64,000 bases of DNA, from positions 37,665 through 101,664 of the forward strand of contig CAIQWB010000132.1 of the NCBI GenBank assembly GCA_903875465.1. Reading direction: 5' to 3'. The position numbers and the translations under genes are program-made. The stretch is from an uncultured Verrucomicrobia subdivision 3 bacterium. Its GTDB lineage: Bacteria > Verrucomicrobiota > Verrucomicrobiia > Limisphaerales > UBA11358. The notes under the pieces are model-generated. The model was not told where the DNA came from. It saw only the letters and a program-made list of their open reading frames with translations, and made no database searches. This document shows positions 8,660 to 17,457 of the stretch, in pieces; positions within the stretch are counted from its first letter, which is position 1; every line of letters begins with the position of its first letter.

Positions 8660-10201
8660 ATGAAAGCCAAAACCCAAGTCGCCAAAATTTCCACGAAGGG
8701 TGCCTTGGTGCCGGCCCTTGCTCCCACGGCCATCCCACTCAAAGACCGCCGCCTGAATTTTGGTGGCAAATGGGAGTATGCTCCCTCGCCGGAGGATGCC
8801 AAGAGCTATCCGATCGCGCTGCGCCATGAGTTGTTCATTAATGGCAAGTTCGTGGTCCCGGCTGCGGGAACATATTTTCCCTCCATCAATCCGGCCACGG
8901 AACAGCAACTAACCGAGATTGCCGAGGCGAATGCGGCGGATGTGGATGCGGCCGTCAAGGCCGCGCGCCGCGCTTACGACCGGGTGTGGGGTAAAATGCC
9001 GGCGCGGGAACGCGGCAAGTATTTGTATCGCATCGCCCGCATCATCCAGGAAAAAGCCCGGGAACTGGCGGTGCTGGAAACCATCGACGGTGGCAAGCCC
9101 ATCAAGGAAAGCCGGGACGTGGATTTGCCCCTGGTGGCCGCGCATTTCTTTTATTATGCGGGCTGGGCGGACAAGTTGAAATATGCCTTTCCTGGCAAAA
9201 CCCCCCGGCCGCTGGGCGTGGCCGGGCAGATTATTCCCTGGAATTTCCCGCTCTTGATGGCGGCTTGGAAGCTTGCCCCGGCGCTGGCCTGTGGCAACAC
9301 CGTGGTGCTCAAACCGGCGGAAACCACCAGCATCACCGCCCTGCGCCTGGCGCAGATTTTTCAAGAAGCCGGCCTGCCGGAGGGCGTGGTCAACATTGTC
9401 ACCGGGGCGGGGGCGACCGGCGCGGCCATCGTGAATCATCCGGACATCAACAAAATCGCCTTCACCGGTTCCACCGAGGTGGGCAAGCTCATCGCCCGGT
9501 CCATGGCCGGTACTGGCAAGCACCTCACCCTCGAACTGGGGGGCAAGGCGGCGAATATCATTTTCGAGGACGCCCCGCTGGACCAGGCGGTGGAGGGCGT
9601 TATCGCCGGGATTTATTTTAATCAAGGCCACGTCTGCTGCGCGGGCTCACGCTTGCTGGTCCAGGAGGGTGTTTACGCGCGGGTCGTCAAAAAATTGCGC
9701 GACCGCATCCAAACCCTGCGCGTGGGCAATCCGTTGGATAAAAACACCGATATTGGCGCGATCAACTCGGCCGGGCAACTAGCCAGGATTCGCGAACTGG
9801 TGCAGAGCGGGCTGGACGAGGGCGCGACCTTGCAGCAAACCCAGTGTGCGCTGCCGGCCCGCGGGTTCTGGTACCCGCCCAGCTTTCTCACGGGGGTTAC
9901 CCACGCCCACCGGGTGGCGCAGGAGGAGATTTTTGGTCCGGTCCTGAGTGTGATGACGTTCCGCACCCCCGAGGAGGCCCTGGAACGCGCCAACAATACC
10001 CCTTACGGCTTGAGTGCGGGCATTTGGACTGACAAGGGCAGCAAGATTTTTAAAATGGCGGCCAAACTCAACGCGGGTGTGATCTGGGCCAATTGCTACA
10101 ACAAATTTGATCCGGCCAGCCCCTTTGGCGGCTATAAGGAAAGTGGTTTTGGTCGCGAAGGCGGGTTGCCGGGGCTCGCGGCATACTGCCGGCTGGATTA
10201 A
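8660..10201 (+). CDS. aldehyde dehydrogenase, catalytic half of an ALDH16-type enzyme
   Basis: 513 residues. All ALDH hallmarks are present: IIPWNFPLL (cofactor site), FTGSTEVGK, general-base Glu292 in TLELGGKAAN, nucleophile Cys326 in NQGHVCCAG, and EIFGPVL. The spacing from Glu to Cys (34) is the normal one. The N-terminal extension before the ALDH fold (NFGGKWEYAPSPEDAK) resembles the start of ALDH16 proteins. The next-but-one gene encodes the matching pseudo-ALDH domain; together they total about 804 residues, like a one-chain ALDH16. Likely role: NAD-dependent oxidation of an aldehyde made by DeoC. Start ATG 8660, 32 bases after deoC. Confidence 0.93.
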   Translation: MKAKTQVAKISTKGALVPALAPTAIPLKDRRLNFGGKWEYAPSPEDAKSYPIALRHELFINGKFVVPAAGTYFPSINPATEQQLTEIAEANAADVDAAVKAARRAYDRVWGKMPARERGKYLYRIARIIQEKARELAVLETIDGGKPIKESRDVDLPLVAAHFFYYAGWADKLKYAFPGKTPRPLGVAGQIIPWNFPLLMAAWKLAPALACGNTVVLKPAETTSITALRLAQIFQEAGLPEGVVNIVTGAGATGAAIVNHPDINKIAFTGSTEVGKLIARSMAGTGKHLTLELGGKAANIIFEDAPLDQAVEGVIAGIYFNQGHVCCAGSRLLVQEGVYARVVKKLRDRIQTLRVGNPLDKNTDIGAINSAGQLARIRELVQSGLDEGATLQQTQCALPARGFWYPPSFLTGVTHAHRVAQEEIFGPVLSVMTFRTPEEALERANNTPYGLSAGIWTDKGSKIFKMAAKLNAGVIWANCYNKFDPASPFGGYKESGFGREGGLPGLAAYCRLD

Positions 10202-10229
10202 CTAATCGGCAATGAACCAACCTTGAATC

Positions 10230-10436
10230 ATGCGCAAAGTCATTGGATTGATCTGTCTGGTGCTGGGCGTGGTGTTGATCCTCCAGGGGCGAAGCATCCC
10301 CGAGGATTTGGATCATCAGCTTAAATATTTTATGCCAGGCATGCCCAGGTACCGCACCACTTATTTGTATATTGCCGGCGGATTGTTGATTGGTTATGGC
10401 CTGTTAAACCTGGTCTGGCCCCGCAAAAAAAGTTGA
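10230..10436 (+). CDS. small membrane protein, DUF3185-like
   Basis: 68 residues with two membrane segments: GLICLVLGVVLILQG (residues 5-19) and LYIAGGLLIGYGLLNLVW (46-63), and a basic tail WPRKKS. The pattern of an MRKVIGL start, a first helix, a polar loop and a G-rich second helix is like DUF3185 proteins. The gene sits between the two ALDH16 halves, 28 bases after the first and 4 bases before the second, so it is surely translated from the same message. Function unknown; the position hints at a membrane link for the enzyme, but this is speculation. Confidence 0.72.
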   Translation: MRKVIGLICLVLGVVLILQGRSIPEDLDHQLKYFMPGMPRYRTTYLYIAGGLLIGYGLLNLVWPRKKS

Positions 10437-10440
10437 ATCT

Positions 10441-11316
10441 ATGAGCACCCCGCGCCTCGAAGTCAAAAAAACCTACAAGCTGTTCATCGGCGGGAAATTC
10501 CCGCGCAGCGAGAGTGGGCGCTATTTGCCGGCCCATTCTGTGGCCGGCACGCACTTGGATAATTACGCCCATGCCTCCCGCAAGGATTTTCGGGATGCGG
10601 TGGTTGCGGCGCGATCTGCCGCTGGGGGCTGGTCCCGGGCCACGGCTTACCTGCGCGGGCAAATCCTGTACCGCGCGGCGGAGATGTTGCAAAACCGGTC
10701 CGGTGAGTTGGTGTCTGAAATCGCCCGGTCCACTGGCGCCGGCCCGGCGAAGGCGCGGCGGGAAGTCTCCCTGGCCATTGACCGGCTGGTGCATTACGCG
10801 GGGTGGACTGACAAGTTTGCGCAGATTTTCAGCAGCGTGAATCCGGTGGCCTCGCCGCATTTCAATTTCACCATGCCCGAACCCACCGGCGTGGTGGTGG
10901 TGCTGGCTCCGGACGAACCAGCCCTCCTGGCGCTCGTCTCCCTCATCGCGCCCGTTATTCTCAGCGGGAACACCGCCGTGGTCATCGCCTCGGAAACGTT
11001 TCCGCTTCCGGCGGCCACCTTTGCAGAAATTCTGGCCACCAGCGACCTGCCCGGTGGCGTGGTGAACTTGCTCACCGGCCAGCGCACCGAACTTGCACCC
11101 CACCTGGCCACCCATATGGACGTGAACGCCATTGTGGACGGCACCGGCATTGCGGAATTGCAGACCACCTTGCAAGGCGGGTCCGCAGTAAATCTCAAGC
11201 GCTATACGCGCCGTGACCTGAAGGCGGCCGACTGGTTCGCCGACCGGGCGGAAGATCCATATTGGATATTAGACACGGTGGAATACAAAACGGCATGGCA
11301 TCCCATGGGGGTGTGA
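10441..11316 (+). CDS. ALDH16 C-terminal pseudo-aldehyde dehydrogenase domain as a separate protein
   Basis: 291 residues, only the first part of an ALDH fold, without the catalytic Cys and Glu region. It is not a decayed gene: the frame is intact and its ends match the ALDH16 C-terminal domain as I remember it. YKLFIGGKFPRSESGRY near the start corresponds to a YGLFVGGRF-type start, VVVVLAPDEPALLALVSLIAP (written here with residues in order, about 146-166) to a PDEWPLLAFVSLLAP-type segment, and the end KTAWHPMGV to a KTALWLPMGD-type end. ALDH16 is normally one polypeptide whose second domain is non-catalytic and structural. Here it is a separate gene starting 4 bases after the small membrane protein gene. 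The stop lies 7 bases from the stop of convergent pyrB. Confidence 0.82.
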   Translation: MSTPRLEVKKTYKLFIGGKFPRSESGRYLPAHSVAGTHLDNYAHASRKDFRDAVVAARSAAGGWSRATAYLRGQILYRAAEMLQNRSGELVSEIARSTGAGPAKARREVSLAIDRLVHYAGWTDKFAQIFSSVNPVASPHFNFTMPEPTGVVVVLAPDEPALLALVSLIAPVILSGNTAVVIASETFPLPAATFAEILATSDLPGGVVNLLTGQRTELAPHLATHMDVNAIVDGTGIAELQTTLQGGSAVNLKRYTRRDLKAADWFADRAEDPYWILDTVEYKTAWHPMGV

Positions 11317-11323
11317 AGCAGAG

Positions 11324-12268
11324 TTAACCCGCCGCCACACCCTGCGGACCCTGGCCGCCGTTTACCAGGAACAAAACGGCCATGCGCACGGCCAGCCCGT
11401 TGGTGACCTGCTCCAAAATCAGTGAGCGGCCACTGTCCGCGATATCGCTGTCGATCTCCACCCCGCGGTTGATCGGGCCGGGATGCATGATCAGGGCGTC
11501 CGGTTTGGTGCGGGCCAGGCGGGCCTTGGTCAGACCGAACAGGGTGGTATACTCGCCAATACTCGGGAACATCGTCTGCCGCTGGCGCTCATGCTGAATG
11601 CGCAGCAAGTTGATGATGTCCGCATTTTCAATGGCTTCCTCCATTTTGTGGGTGACCCGGCAGCCCATCTGTTCAAAGGTTTTCGGCACTAGCGTGGAGG
11701 GGCCGCACAGCGTGACATTGGCCCCGAGTTTGGTGAGCGCCCAGATATTTGAGCGGGCGACCCGGCTGTATAAAATGTCCCCGAGAATGGTCACATTCAG
11801 CCCCTCGATCCTCCCCTTTTTTTCACGAATGGTAAATGTGTCGAGCAGCGCCTGGGTGGGATGTTCGTGCGCCCCATCACCCGCGTTGATAATGTGCGCA
11901 TTGACGACGCGGGAGAGGAAATGCGGTGCGCCAGACGCACTGTGACGGATGATGATGAAATCCGCGTTGAGGGCCTCCAGGTTGCGGGCGGTGTCCTTGA
12001 GGGTTTCCCCTTTTTTGAACGAGGAAGCGTCCGCGGAAAAATTGACGATATCGGCCGTCAGCCGCTGCGCGGCCAGTTCAAAGCTGATGCGCGTGCGGGT
12101 GGAGGGCTCAATGAACAGGTTGACCACGGTCTTGCCCCGCAACGCCGGGACTTTTTTGATGGCCCGCTCGCCCACGGCCTTGAAAGCCCGGGCGGTGTCC
12201 AGCACCGTGACGATTTCCCCCGCACTAAGGGATTCGATATCCAGCAGATGTTTGCGATGCCAGCTCAT
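11324..12268 (-). CDS. pyrB: aspartate carbamoyltransferase catalytic chain
   Basis: 314 residues, the usual length. Joins carbamoyl phosphate and aspartate in the second step of pyrimidine synthesis. The carbamoyl-phosphate motif STRTR is at 56-60, the mobile lysine loop SSFKKGETL at 82-90 and HPTQ at 136-139. No pyrI regulatory chain is nearby. The ATG lies one base after the pyrR stop, so the two genes are translationally coupled. An upstream extension of the frame to 12496 is only overlap with pyrR. Confidence 0.97.
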   Translation of the reverse strand: MSWHRKHLLDIESLSAGEIVTVLDTARAFKAVGERAIKKVPALRGKTVVNLFIEPSTRTRISFELAAQRLTADIVNFSADASSFKKGETLKDTARNLEALNADFIIIRHSASGAPHFLSRVVNAHIINAGDGAHEHPTQALLDTFTIREKKGRIEGLNVTILGDILYSRVARSNIWALTKLGANVTLCGPSTLVPKTFEQMGCRVTHKMEEAIENADIINLLRIQHERQRQTMFPSIGEYTTLFGLTKARLARTKPDALIMHPGPINRGVEIDSDIADSGRSLILEQVTNGLAVRMAVLFLVNGGQGPQGVAAG

Positions 12269-12269
12269 G

Positions 12270-12800
12270 TTATTTTTCCAGAACGACCTCATCCGCCCGG
12301 CCCGGCACCTCGAGGCGCACCCGAATCTTTTCCGACAGGGCGGTGGGAATATTTTTGCCCACAAAATCCGCCTTGATGGGGAGTTCCCGATGGCCCCGGT
12401 CCACCAGCACCGCCAGTTGAATCTTTTTAGGCCGGCCGAAATCGTTGATGGCGTCCATGGCCGCGCGCGTGGTGCGTCCGCTAAAGAGCACGTCATCGAC
12501 CAAAACCACAGTTTTGCCGGTCACATCAAACGGCATCACGGTGGGCCTCACCGCCGGGGCAATCCGGCCGCCCAAGTCATCTCGGTACAGGGTGACGTCC
12601 AAAATGCCCACGGGCACCGGTTGCCGCCAGATTTCCGAGAGAATCGCACTGAGTCGGAGGGCAAGGACATCTCCCCCCACGGGAATACCCACCAGCACCA
12701 CCTCGGTGCTGGTTTCGTTGCGCTCGGCGATTTCGTGAGCGATGCGGTTAAGCGCCCGCTGAATGGCGGGAGCTGGCAGTACGACCAGGGTTTCAGGCAT
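12270..12800 (-). CDS. pyrR: PyrR: pyrimidine operon regulator / uracil phosphoribosyltransferase
   Basis: 176 residues. A type I phosphoribosyltransferase fold with the PRPP loop [17 protein letters not shown] (98-114), plus LYRDDL and IPVGGDVLA segments typical of PyrR. In Bacillus and relatives PyrR binds leader RNA and attenuates the pyr operon in response to UMP, and has weak UPRT activity. Here it stands first in a pyrR-pyrB pair. I could not recognise a canonical PyrR-binding loop in the leader, although a hairpin lies just before the gene. ATG 12800 gives the family length. Confidence 0.95.
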   Translation of the reverse strand: MPETLVVLPAPAIQRALNRIAHEIAERNETSTEVVLVGIPVGGDVLALRLSAILSEIWRQPVPVGILDVTLYRDDLGGRIAPAVRPTVMPFDVTGKTVVLVDDVLFSGRTTRAAMDAINDFGRPKKIQLAVLVDRGHRELPIKADFVGKNIPTALSEKIRVRLEVPGRADEVVLEK

Positions 12801-12815
12801 AAAGCAAAGGTGCCT

Positions 12816-12834
12816 GACTCCCGGTGCTGGAGTC
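12816..12834 (-). promoter_or_regulatory. stem-loop just upstream of pyrR
   Basis: GACTCC (12816-12821) and GGAGTC (12829-12834) form a 6-bp stem with a 7-base loop, 15 bases before the pyrR start on the minus strand. It could influence translation of pyrR. It does not match the PyrR binding-loop consensus I know and no U-run follows. Confidence 0.3.
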
Positions 12835-12923
12835 CGATGGGCAGGTAGGTGTAAGTTTCATGGGGTCCTTGGCCAGCTCACAGGCAGGCGTTAAAGGATC
12901 AAATTGAACTTAAGCTGTTTAAT

Positions 12924-13145
12924 TCAATTTGTGGCCGCGGCCTGACGGTTACGGCGCCAGTTGGAACGATGCTTCACAATCCAATCCGTCAGCGCATGCT
13001 CGAATCCAATATCCCGGCCGGCTTTTTCTGATTCAATCCATTTGTGCCGGAGGATCTCCTCCCGCTCGGCCTGAAACTCACGATAAAGCGATGAATTCTT
13101 AAGCAAATCGTTAGCCGACGAAGAGTCTTTTACAGGGGTCGACAT
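12924..13145 (-). CDS. small conserved-looking protein of unknown function
   Basis: 73 residues: a polar start, then a helical, charged region (LYREFQAEREEILRHKW, IESEKAGRDIGFEHALTDWI) and a basic end (KHRSNWRRNRQ). The segment W-x-E-S-E-x-A-G-R-D-I-G is also seen as a short motif in larger proteins such as DUF4032, and in stand-alone small proteins of Gram-negative bacteria. An RNA- or DNA-binding role would fit the basic tail but is not shown. It stands alone between pyrR and the Mrp gene. An inverted repeat AAATTGAA/TTCAATTT (12901-12908, 12923-12930) overlaps its stop and may end the transcript. Confidence 0.65.
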   Translation of the reverse strand: MSTPVKDSSSANDLLKNSSLYREFQAEREEILRHKWIESEKAGRDIGFEHALTDWIVKHRSNWRRNRQAAATN

Positions 13146-13254
13146 AGATAGAGTTTATTGTTACAAAGACGTTAAATCCGAACGTCCCGACTTGCAACAG
13201 AAATTTGGCATCGCCGTGTCCCGCAAATGAGGGATGCCGGCTCCCGGTTTCTGC

Positions 13255-14283
13255 TTAGCCGAGTTTTCGGGCGATTTGCAAAAATGCCTGGCTGGCCGGG
13301 TGATTGGGCGCGGAAACCATGATGGGTGTGCCCGCATCGCCACCCTCACGAATGGCGGTGAAAATAGGCACCTCACCGAGAAACGGGGCTTTTTGCCGGC
13401 CCGCCTCCGCCCGGCCACCTCCGTGGCCAAAGATTTCCACCCGGTCACCTGTCGGAGTAGTAAAATAGCTCATGTTTTCCACCAAGCCGAGAATCGGAAC
13501 ATTGACCTTGTTGAACATGGCAATGCCTTTGCGGACCACCCCCAGCGACGCCTCCTGCGGCGTGGTGATGATCACCCCGCCATCCAAGGGAACGGTCTGA
13601 CACAGCGAAAGCTGGGCATCCCCGGTGCCGGGCGGAAGATCCACCAGCAGAAAATCCAAATCAGTCCACGTCACCGCCATCAGGAATTGCTGGATGGTCT
13701 TGGTGATCATCGGGCCGCGCCAAATGACGGGCTGGTCGTCTTCGAGCAACAAGCCAATGCTCATGACTTTGACCCCATGGGCCGTGGGCGGCACCAACTG
13801 GCCGCCCTCACTCACACTGGGCTTCTCATGAATGCCCATCATCAGCGGGATGCTGGGACCGTAGATATCGCAATCCAAGAGGCCCACGCGGGCGCCCAAA
13901 TGACGCAAGGCACAGGCTAGATTCGCCGAGCAGGTGGATTTACCCACTCCGCCCTTGCCGCTGGCGATGGCGATGACCCGTTTCACGCCTGGCACCCGGT
14001 TTTGCCCGGCCAGTCCCACCTTCGGGGCTGCTGCGCCGCCCGCGGGCTGGCGCACGTCCACATGCACATGACTCACCCCGGGGAGGGCCTTCAAAATACC
14101 CTCGGACTCGGCCTTGATCTGCTGGCCGGCCTCCGGATTCACCGACGTTAATTGCATGGTCACGCTGACCGCACCGTTGGCCGCCGTGATTTCTTTGATG
14201 AGGCCAAAGGAGACGATGTCGCGGGAGTAGCCGGGATATTTGACCGCTTTGAGCGCGTTTTGTATGGAGTCCTGGGTCAGCAT
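13255..14283 (-). CDS. apbC: Mrp/ApbC/Nbp35-family P-loop ATPase (Fe-S cluster carrier type)
   Basis: 342 residues. An N-terminal MIP18-like domain (residues 5-80) precedes the ATPase with the deviant Walker A GKGGVGKST (109-117), DCDIYGPS and VDLPPGTGD. Family members load or carry Fe-S clusters on a CxxC motif at the dimer interface, usually inside ENMSYF-x-CPxC. Here that place (about 268-280) reads ENMSYFTTPTGDR, with no cysteines. The protein therefore either carries no cluster this way or uses other residues. It stands alone, with 108 bases to the 73-aa gene and 160 to the helicase gene. ATG 14283 gives the expected full N-terminal domain. Confidence 0.9.
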   Translation of the reverse strand: MLTQDSIQNALKAVKYPGYSRDIVSFGLIKEITAANGAVSVTMQLTSVNPEAGQQIKAESEGILKALPGVSHVHVDVRQPAGGAAAPKVGLAGQNRVPGVKRVIAIASGKGGVGKSTCSANLACALRHLGARVGLLDCDIYGPSIPLMMGIHEKPSVSEGGQLVPPTAHGVKVMSIGLLLEDDQPVIWRGPMITKTIQQFLMAVTWTDLDFLLVDLPPGTGDAQLSLCQTVPLDGGVIITTPQEASLGVVRKGIAMFNKVNVPILGLVENMSYFTTPTGDRVEIFGHGGGRAEAGRQKAPFLGEVPIFTAIREGGDAGTPIMVSAPNHPASQAFLQIARKLG

Positions 14284-14445
14284 AAATTTTAGTGGGTATA
14301 AATTGCCATGCCCCGGCCTGAACGCAAGTCCGGTTGAGAGGGGGGCTCAGTATGGCTCAATGAGGAATGGGTGGGCTTGCCGCCCACCGGGACCAGGCCG
14401 GGCAGGGTGGGGGGCTGGGGCGCCGCCCACCCGCCCGGCTTGCGC

Positions 14446-15684
14446 TCAGCGCCGCCGGCCACCCGGGGCGAAATGGTAGCCGCCATGCACGCGCACGGCG
14501 CGCGCCTTGCCGGGGAAGCCGCCCTTGGCCTGGCCGGGCTTGCCTTCCTCGAACAAAACCGTATAACGATAGTCAAAATCGGGCAGTTTGACCCGCGCAA
14601 TTTTCTGGCTGATAAACCGCTCAATAGCGTAGACGTGCGGGGCGTCCTCGGCGGTCATGATGGTGAAGGCGTCGCCGCTGGACTCCGCCCGGCCGGTGCG
14701 GCCAATCCGGTGGATGTAATCCTCCGGATGCTGCGGCACATCGTAGTTTACCACGTGACTCACATCGGCAATGTCCAGGCCGCGCGCCGCGATATCCGTG
14801 GCCACCAGCACTTCAAACCGCCCGTCGCGAAAGCCTTGCAACGCCTGTTCCCGTTCTTTTTGGGTGCGGTTGGAGTGGAGCACACAAACGGCGTGCTGGT
14901 TCTTTTTCAACAGCCCCGCAATGCGGTCCGCCCCATGCTTGGTGCGGCAGAATACAATCACCGAATCGTAGCTGACCTGGTCCAATAACTTGAGGAGCAG
15001 ATCCGATTTTTGCGTGTCGGAAACCGGATAAATAACGTGCTTGACTGTCTCGGCCGGCGTGCGCCGCGCGCCGATTTCCACCGTCTCCGGATCATGCATG
15101 GCCCAGTTGATGAGCGTTTCGATCTGCGGGGGGATGGTGGCGGAGAAGAGGGCGGTGTGGCGCTGGCGGGGACATTTTTCAACCAGGTGGCGAACGTCCG
15201 GTAGAAAACCCATGTCCAGCATCCGGTCCGCCTCGTCCAGCACCAGAAATTCCACTTTGTCCAGTCGCAGGGTGCCTTTTTCCAAATGATCCAATAATCG
15301 ACCCGGCGTGGCCACCACGATGTCCGCCCCCGCCTTGAGTTCATCGGTTTGCCGGCCGTAGCCCACGCCGCCATAAACCACCGTGATTTTCAAGTTGGTG
15401 AAGCGGGCGTAATCGCGGATGGCCGTTTCCACCTGGGCGGCGAGTTCGCGGGTGGGTTCCAGAATCAGGGCGCGGGGCCCCGGTCCGGCAGTGCCCAAGC
15501 GGGAAAGAATCGGCAGCGCGAACGCCGCCGTCTTGCCAGTGCCGGTTTGGGCACTGCCAATGACATCTTTGCCAGCCAGCACCAGCGGAATGGCGCGCAG
15601 TTGAATGGGGGTGGGCTCCACGTATCCCATGGCCCGCACACCCTGCAATATATTCTCGGACAGTCCGAGCTCAGTAAAACTCAT
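14446..15684 (-). CDS. DEAD-box RNA helicase, RhlE-like
   Basis: 412 residues with all motifs: a Q-motif region (PTPIQLRAIP, 25-34), AQTGTGKT (45-52), PTREL (77-81), TPGR (126-129), DEAD (150-153), SAT (181-183) and HRIGRTGR in the second RecA-like domain. The C-terminal tail is short and basic (HGGYHFAPGGRRR), suited to RNA binding. RhlE-type enzymes unwind structured RNA in ribosome assembly and RNA decay. It is the third gene of a recA - RGG protein - helicase run, 12 bases after the RGG gene, so it probably shares the recA promoter and works on the same RNA with the RGG protein. Confidence 0.93.
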   Translation of the reverse strand: MSFTELGLSENILQGVRAMGYVEPTPIQLRAIPLVLAGKDVIGSAQTGTGKTAAFALPILSRLGTAGPGPRALILEPTRELAAQVETAIRDYARFTNLKITVVYGGVGYGRQTDELKAGADIVVATPGRLLDHLEKGTLRLDKVEFLVLDEADRMLDMGFLPDVRHLVEKCPRQRHTALFSATIPPQIETLINWAMHDPETVEIGARRTPAETVKHVIYPVSDTQKSDLLLKLLDQVSYDSVIVFCRTKHGADRIAGLLKKNQHAVCVLHSNRTQKEREQALQGFRDGRFEVLVATDIAARGLDIADVSHVVNYDVPQHPEDYIHRIGRTGRAESSGDAFTIMTAEDAPHVYAIERFISQKIARVKLPDFDYRYTVLFEEGKPGQAKGGFPGKARAVRVHGGYHFAPGGRRR

Positions 15685-15696
15685 TACTCAAGACTA

Positions 15697-17436
15697 TCAC
15701 GAAACCGGCGGCACGGAAGCATTTTGATTATCGGTTGCCGGGACTGGCTCCGCAACAGGGGCAGTTTCAGCCACCGGTGCCGGAGTTTCCACCGGTGCGA
15801 CGGGCTGGGTCACCTGGTCGGGAACGGCCGATGCCAGTTCCGGTGCCACCGTGATGTCCGCGACCGGAACTGCCGCCGTCGTCACCACGGGTTCGGCGGC
15901 GGGAGCAGCCACGGGGGCCGTCGGGGCCACGACCGCAGGTTTCGGTTCCTTCACGGGTTTGGGGGCCGGTTTCTTGGCCGTTTCCAATTTGCCGTCGGCG
16001 AATTCCAGCACATGACCCTGATGGATCAACCAGTGCAAATCCGCGATCAAAGCAGTCTGTTCGGCCGTCGGCACCGCCTGGTCAGCGGCGGGCGCTTTGG
16101 GCGCATCGGGTGCGATTTCGATGACCGTCACCACCGGCGCGGGAGCCAGGGCTTCCACCATTTTCCGGCGCGAACATTTCGGATGTTCGTTGATATAATT
16201 GACAATGCGCTTGATGTTTTCGGACACCGGGCTCGCATCGAGGTCCAGGTACTGCGGGCGGGCCACCGCCACGTGGGTGACCGTTTTGTTGACCTTGAAG
16301 AAATGCAGGCCGTGCGAGGCAAACGAGCGGCTCAGGCTGGTCGCCAGCGGCAGCGGGAAATGCTTCTGCTGTTCCCATTCCGCGCGGATCAGGCGTTGTA
16401 ACTCATGGCTCTTCAAAGTGCGGCTGGGCACTCCGGCAACCGTGTACGATTCCACCGACTTCACGATCGCATCCTTGTGGACCGCGCGGAAATGCTTTTC
16501 CACATCCTCCAGCGAGGCCAGGCGCAACGGTTCCGGCACATTCAAGCACACGAACTCGGTCTTGAAGCTCTGGTCTTCCACCCACTTCTTCACCACGGCT
16601 TCTTCCCGCACAATTTTCACCCGGGCTTTGAAGGCCTCGAAGGGCATGCGCGAAAAACGTTCGTTGTGCAGCTTGTGGAGCTGGTTTTGGTAATCGTGGT
16701 GATTCGGCGGTCCCAGAATCACGCCGCTCAGACCACACTGCGCCACAAAAGTATAAACGCCCTTGGGCGGTTCCGTGGGGGTGCGTTCCGGGGTGTAAAA
16801 CGTGGCAAAATGATTCTTGAGAATGTGCGCCACGGCCTCTTCCTCGCTGAGCCAGGGCGTGTCGTCCAGGGCGCAGGAGAACAAAGGTTGTTTCGGCGTG
16901 CCGTCGGAATTTTTCCGCACGGCCAGGTTCACCGAGTAGCGCTCCGGCTTGTCCAGCACCAGTTGCGCGATCTGAAACAACGGATAAGCGCGACCCGTCA
17001 CGCGAATCTGCCGGGCGAGGGATTCCACGCCGTGTTCAACCGGCACAATCGTGACGGCAATTTCCGGCAGGGGCGCCGGCGGAGCGGGACGCTCCGGACG
17101 TTGGAAACGGGCACCGCCGCGGTCATCGCGCCGGGGTCCCTCATTGCGGCGATCGCCACCGCCACCGCCGCCAAAGCGGGGACCACCACCAGCCCCACCG
17201 GGACCGGCCGGACGGGGACCCGAGCCGACTGGACGCGGACCGGAACCGGTGCGCGGACGACCGCCACCGCCACCGCCGCCAAACGAGTCGCCCCGCGAAC
17301 CACCCCGGCGGCGCTCGGGTTGGTCGCCCTCCGTGCCGGTGTATTTTTCAAAACGGTTGCTGGCTGGCTGTTCCTGGGCCCAGGAGGGCAAAAAAAGTTT
17401 TTCCAGGTCCAAGTCGGTTTCTAAATTACTGTTCAT
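15697..17436 (-). CDS. RGG/glycine-rich protein with a conserved core, unknown function
   Basis: 579 residues. A short N-terminus is followed by a Gly/Arg/Pro-rich stretch (about 37-125, GGGGGGGRPRTGSGPRP-type repeats) like the RGG boxes of RNA-binding proteins. A folded core (about 127-450) contains HNERFSRMPFEAFKARVK and FHFFKVNKTV-like segments (HGLHFFKVNKTVTHV). A winged-helix-like part comes near NYINEHPKCSRRKMVEAL, and an Ala/Pro/Val-rich tail (about 480-579) ends it. I know no function. It lies between recA and a DEAD-box helicase with 21- and 12-base gaps, which suggests RNA metabolism. The low-complexity parts explain long open frames on the other strand. Confidence 0.82.
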   Translation of the reverse strand: MNSNLETDLDLEKLFLPSWAQEQPASNRFEKYTGTEGDQPERRRGGSRGDSFGGGGGGGRPRTGSGPRPVGSGPRPAGPGGAGGGPRFGGGGGGDRRNEGPRRDDRGGARFQRPERPAPPAPLPEIAVTIVPVEHGVESLARQIRVTGRAYPLFQIAQLVLDKPERYSVNLAVRKNSDGTPKQPLFSCALDDTPWLSEEEAVAHILKNHFATFYTPERTPTEPPKGVYTFVAQCGLSGVILGPPNHHDYQNQLHKLHNERFSRMPFEAFKARVKIVREEAVVKKWVEDQSFKTEFVCLNVPEPLRLASLEDVEKHFRAVHKDAIVKSVESYTVAGVPSRTLKSHELQRLIRAEWEQQKHFPLPLATSLSRSFASHGLHFFKVNKTVTHVAVARPQYLDLDASPVSENIKRIVNYINEHPKCSRRKMVEALAPAPVVTVIEIAPDAPKAPAADQAVPTAEQTALIADLHWLIHQGHVLEFADGKLETAKKPAPKPVKEPKPAVVAPTAPVAAPAAEPVVTTAAVPVADITVAPELASAVPDQVTQPVAPVETPAPVAETAPVAEPVPATDNQNASVPPVS

Positions 17437-17457
17437 GCGATCTAAGGGTTCAGTTGA

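Noticed and set aside
10441..11316. Pseudogene of an aldehyde dehydrogenase
   Set aside because: The frame is intact, the ends match the ALDH16 pseudo-ALDH domain, and the gene is tightly coupled to its neighbours.
12801..12923. PyrR-regulated attenuator in the pyr leader
   Set aside because: I could not find the PyrR binding-loop consensus or an antiterminator/terminator pair; only one short hairpin is present.
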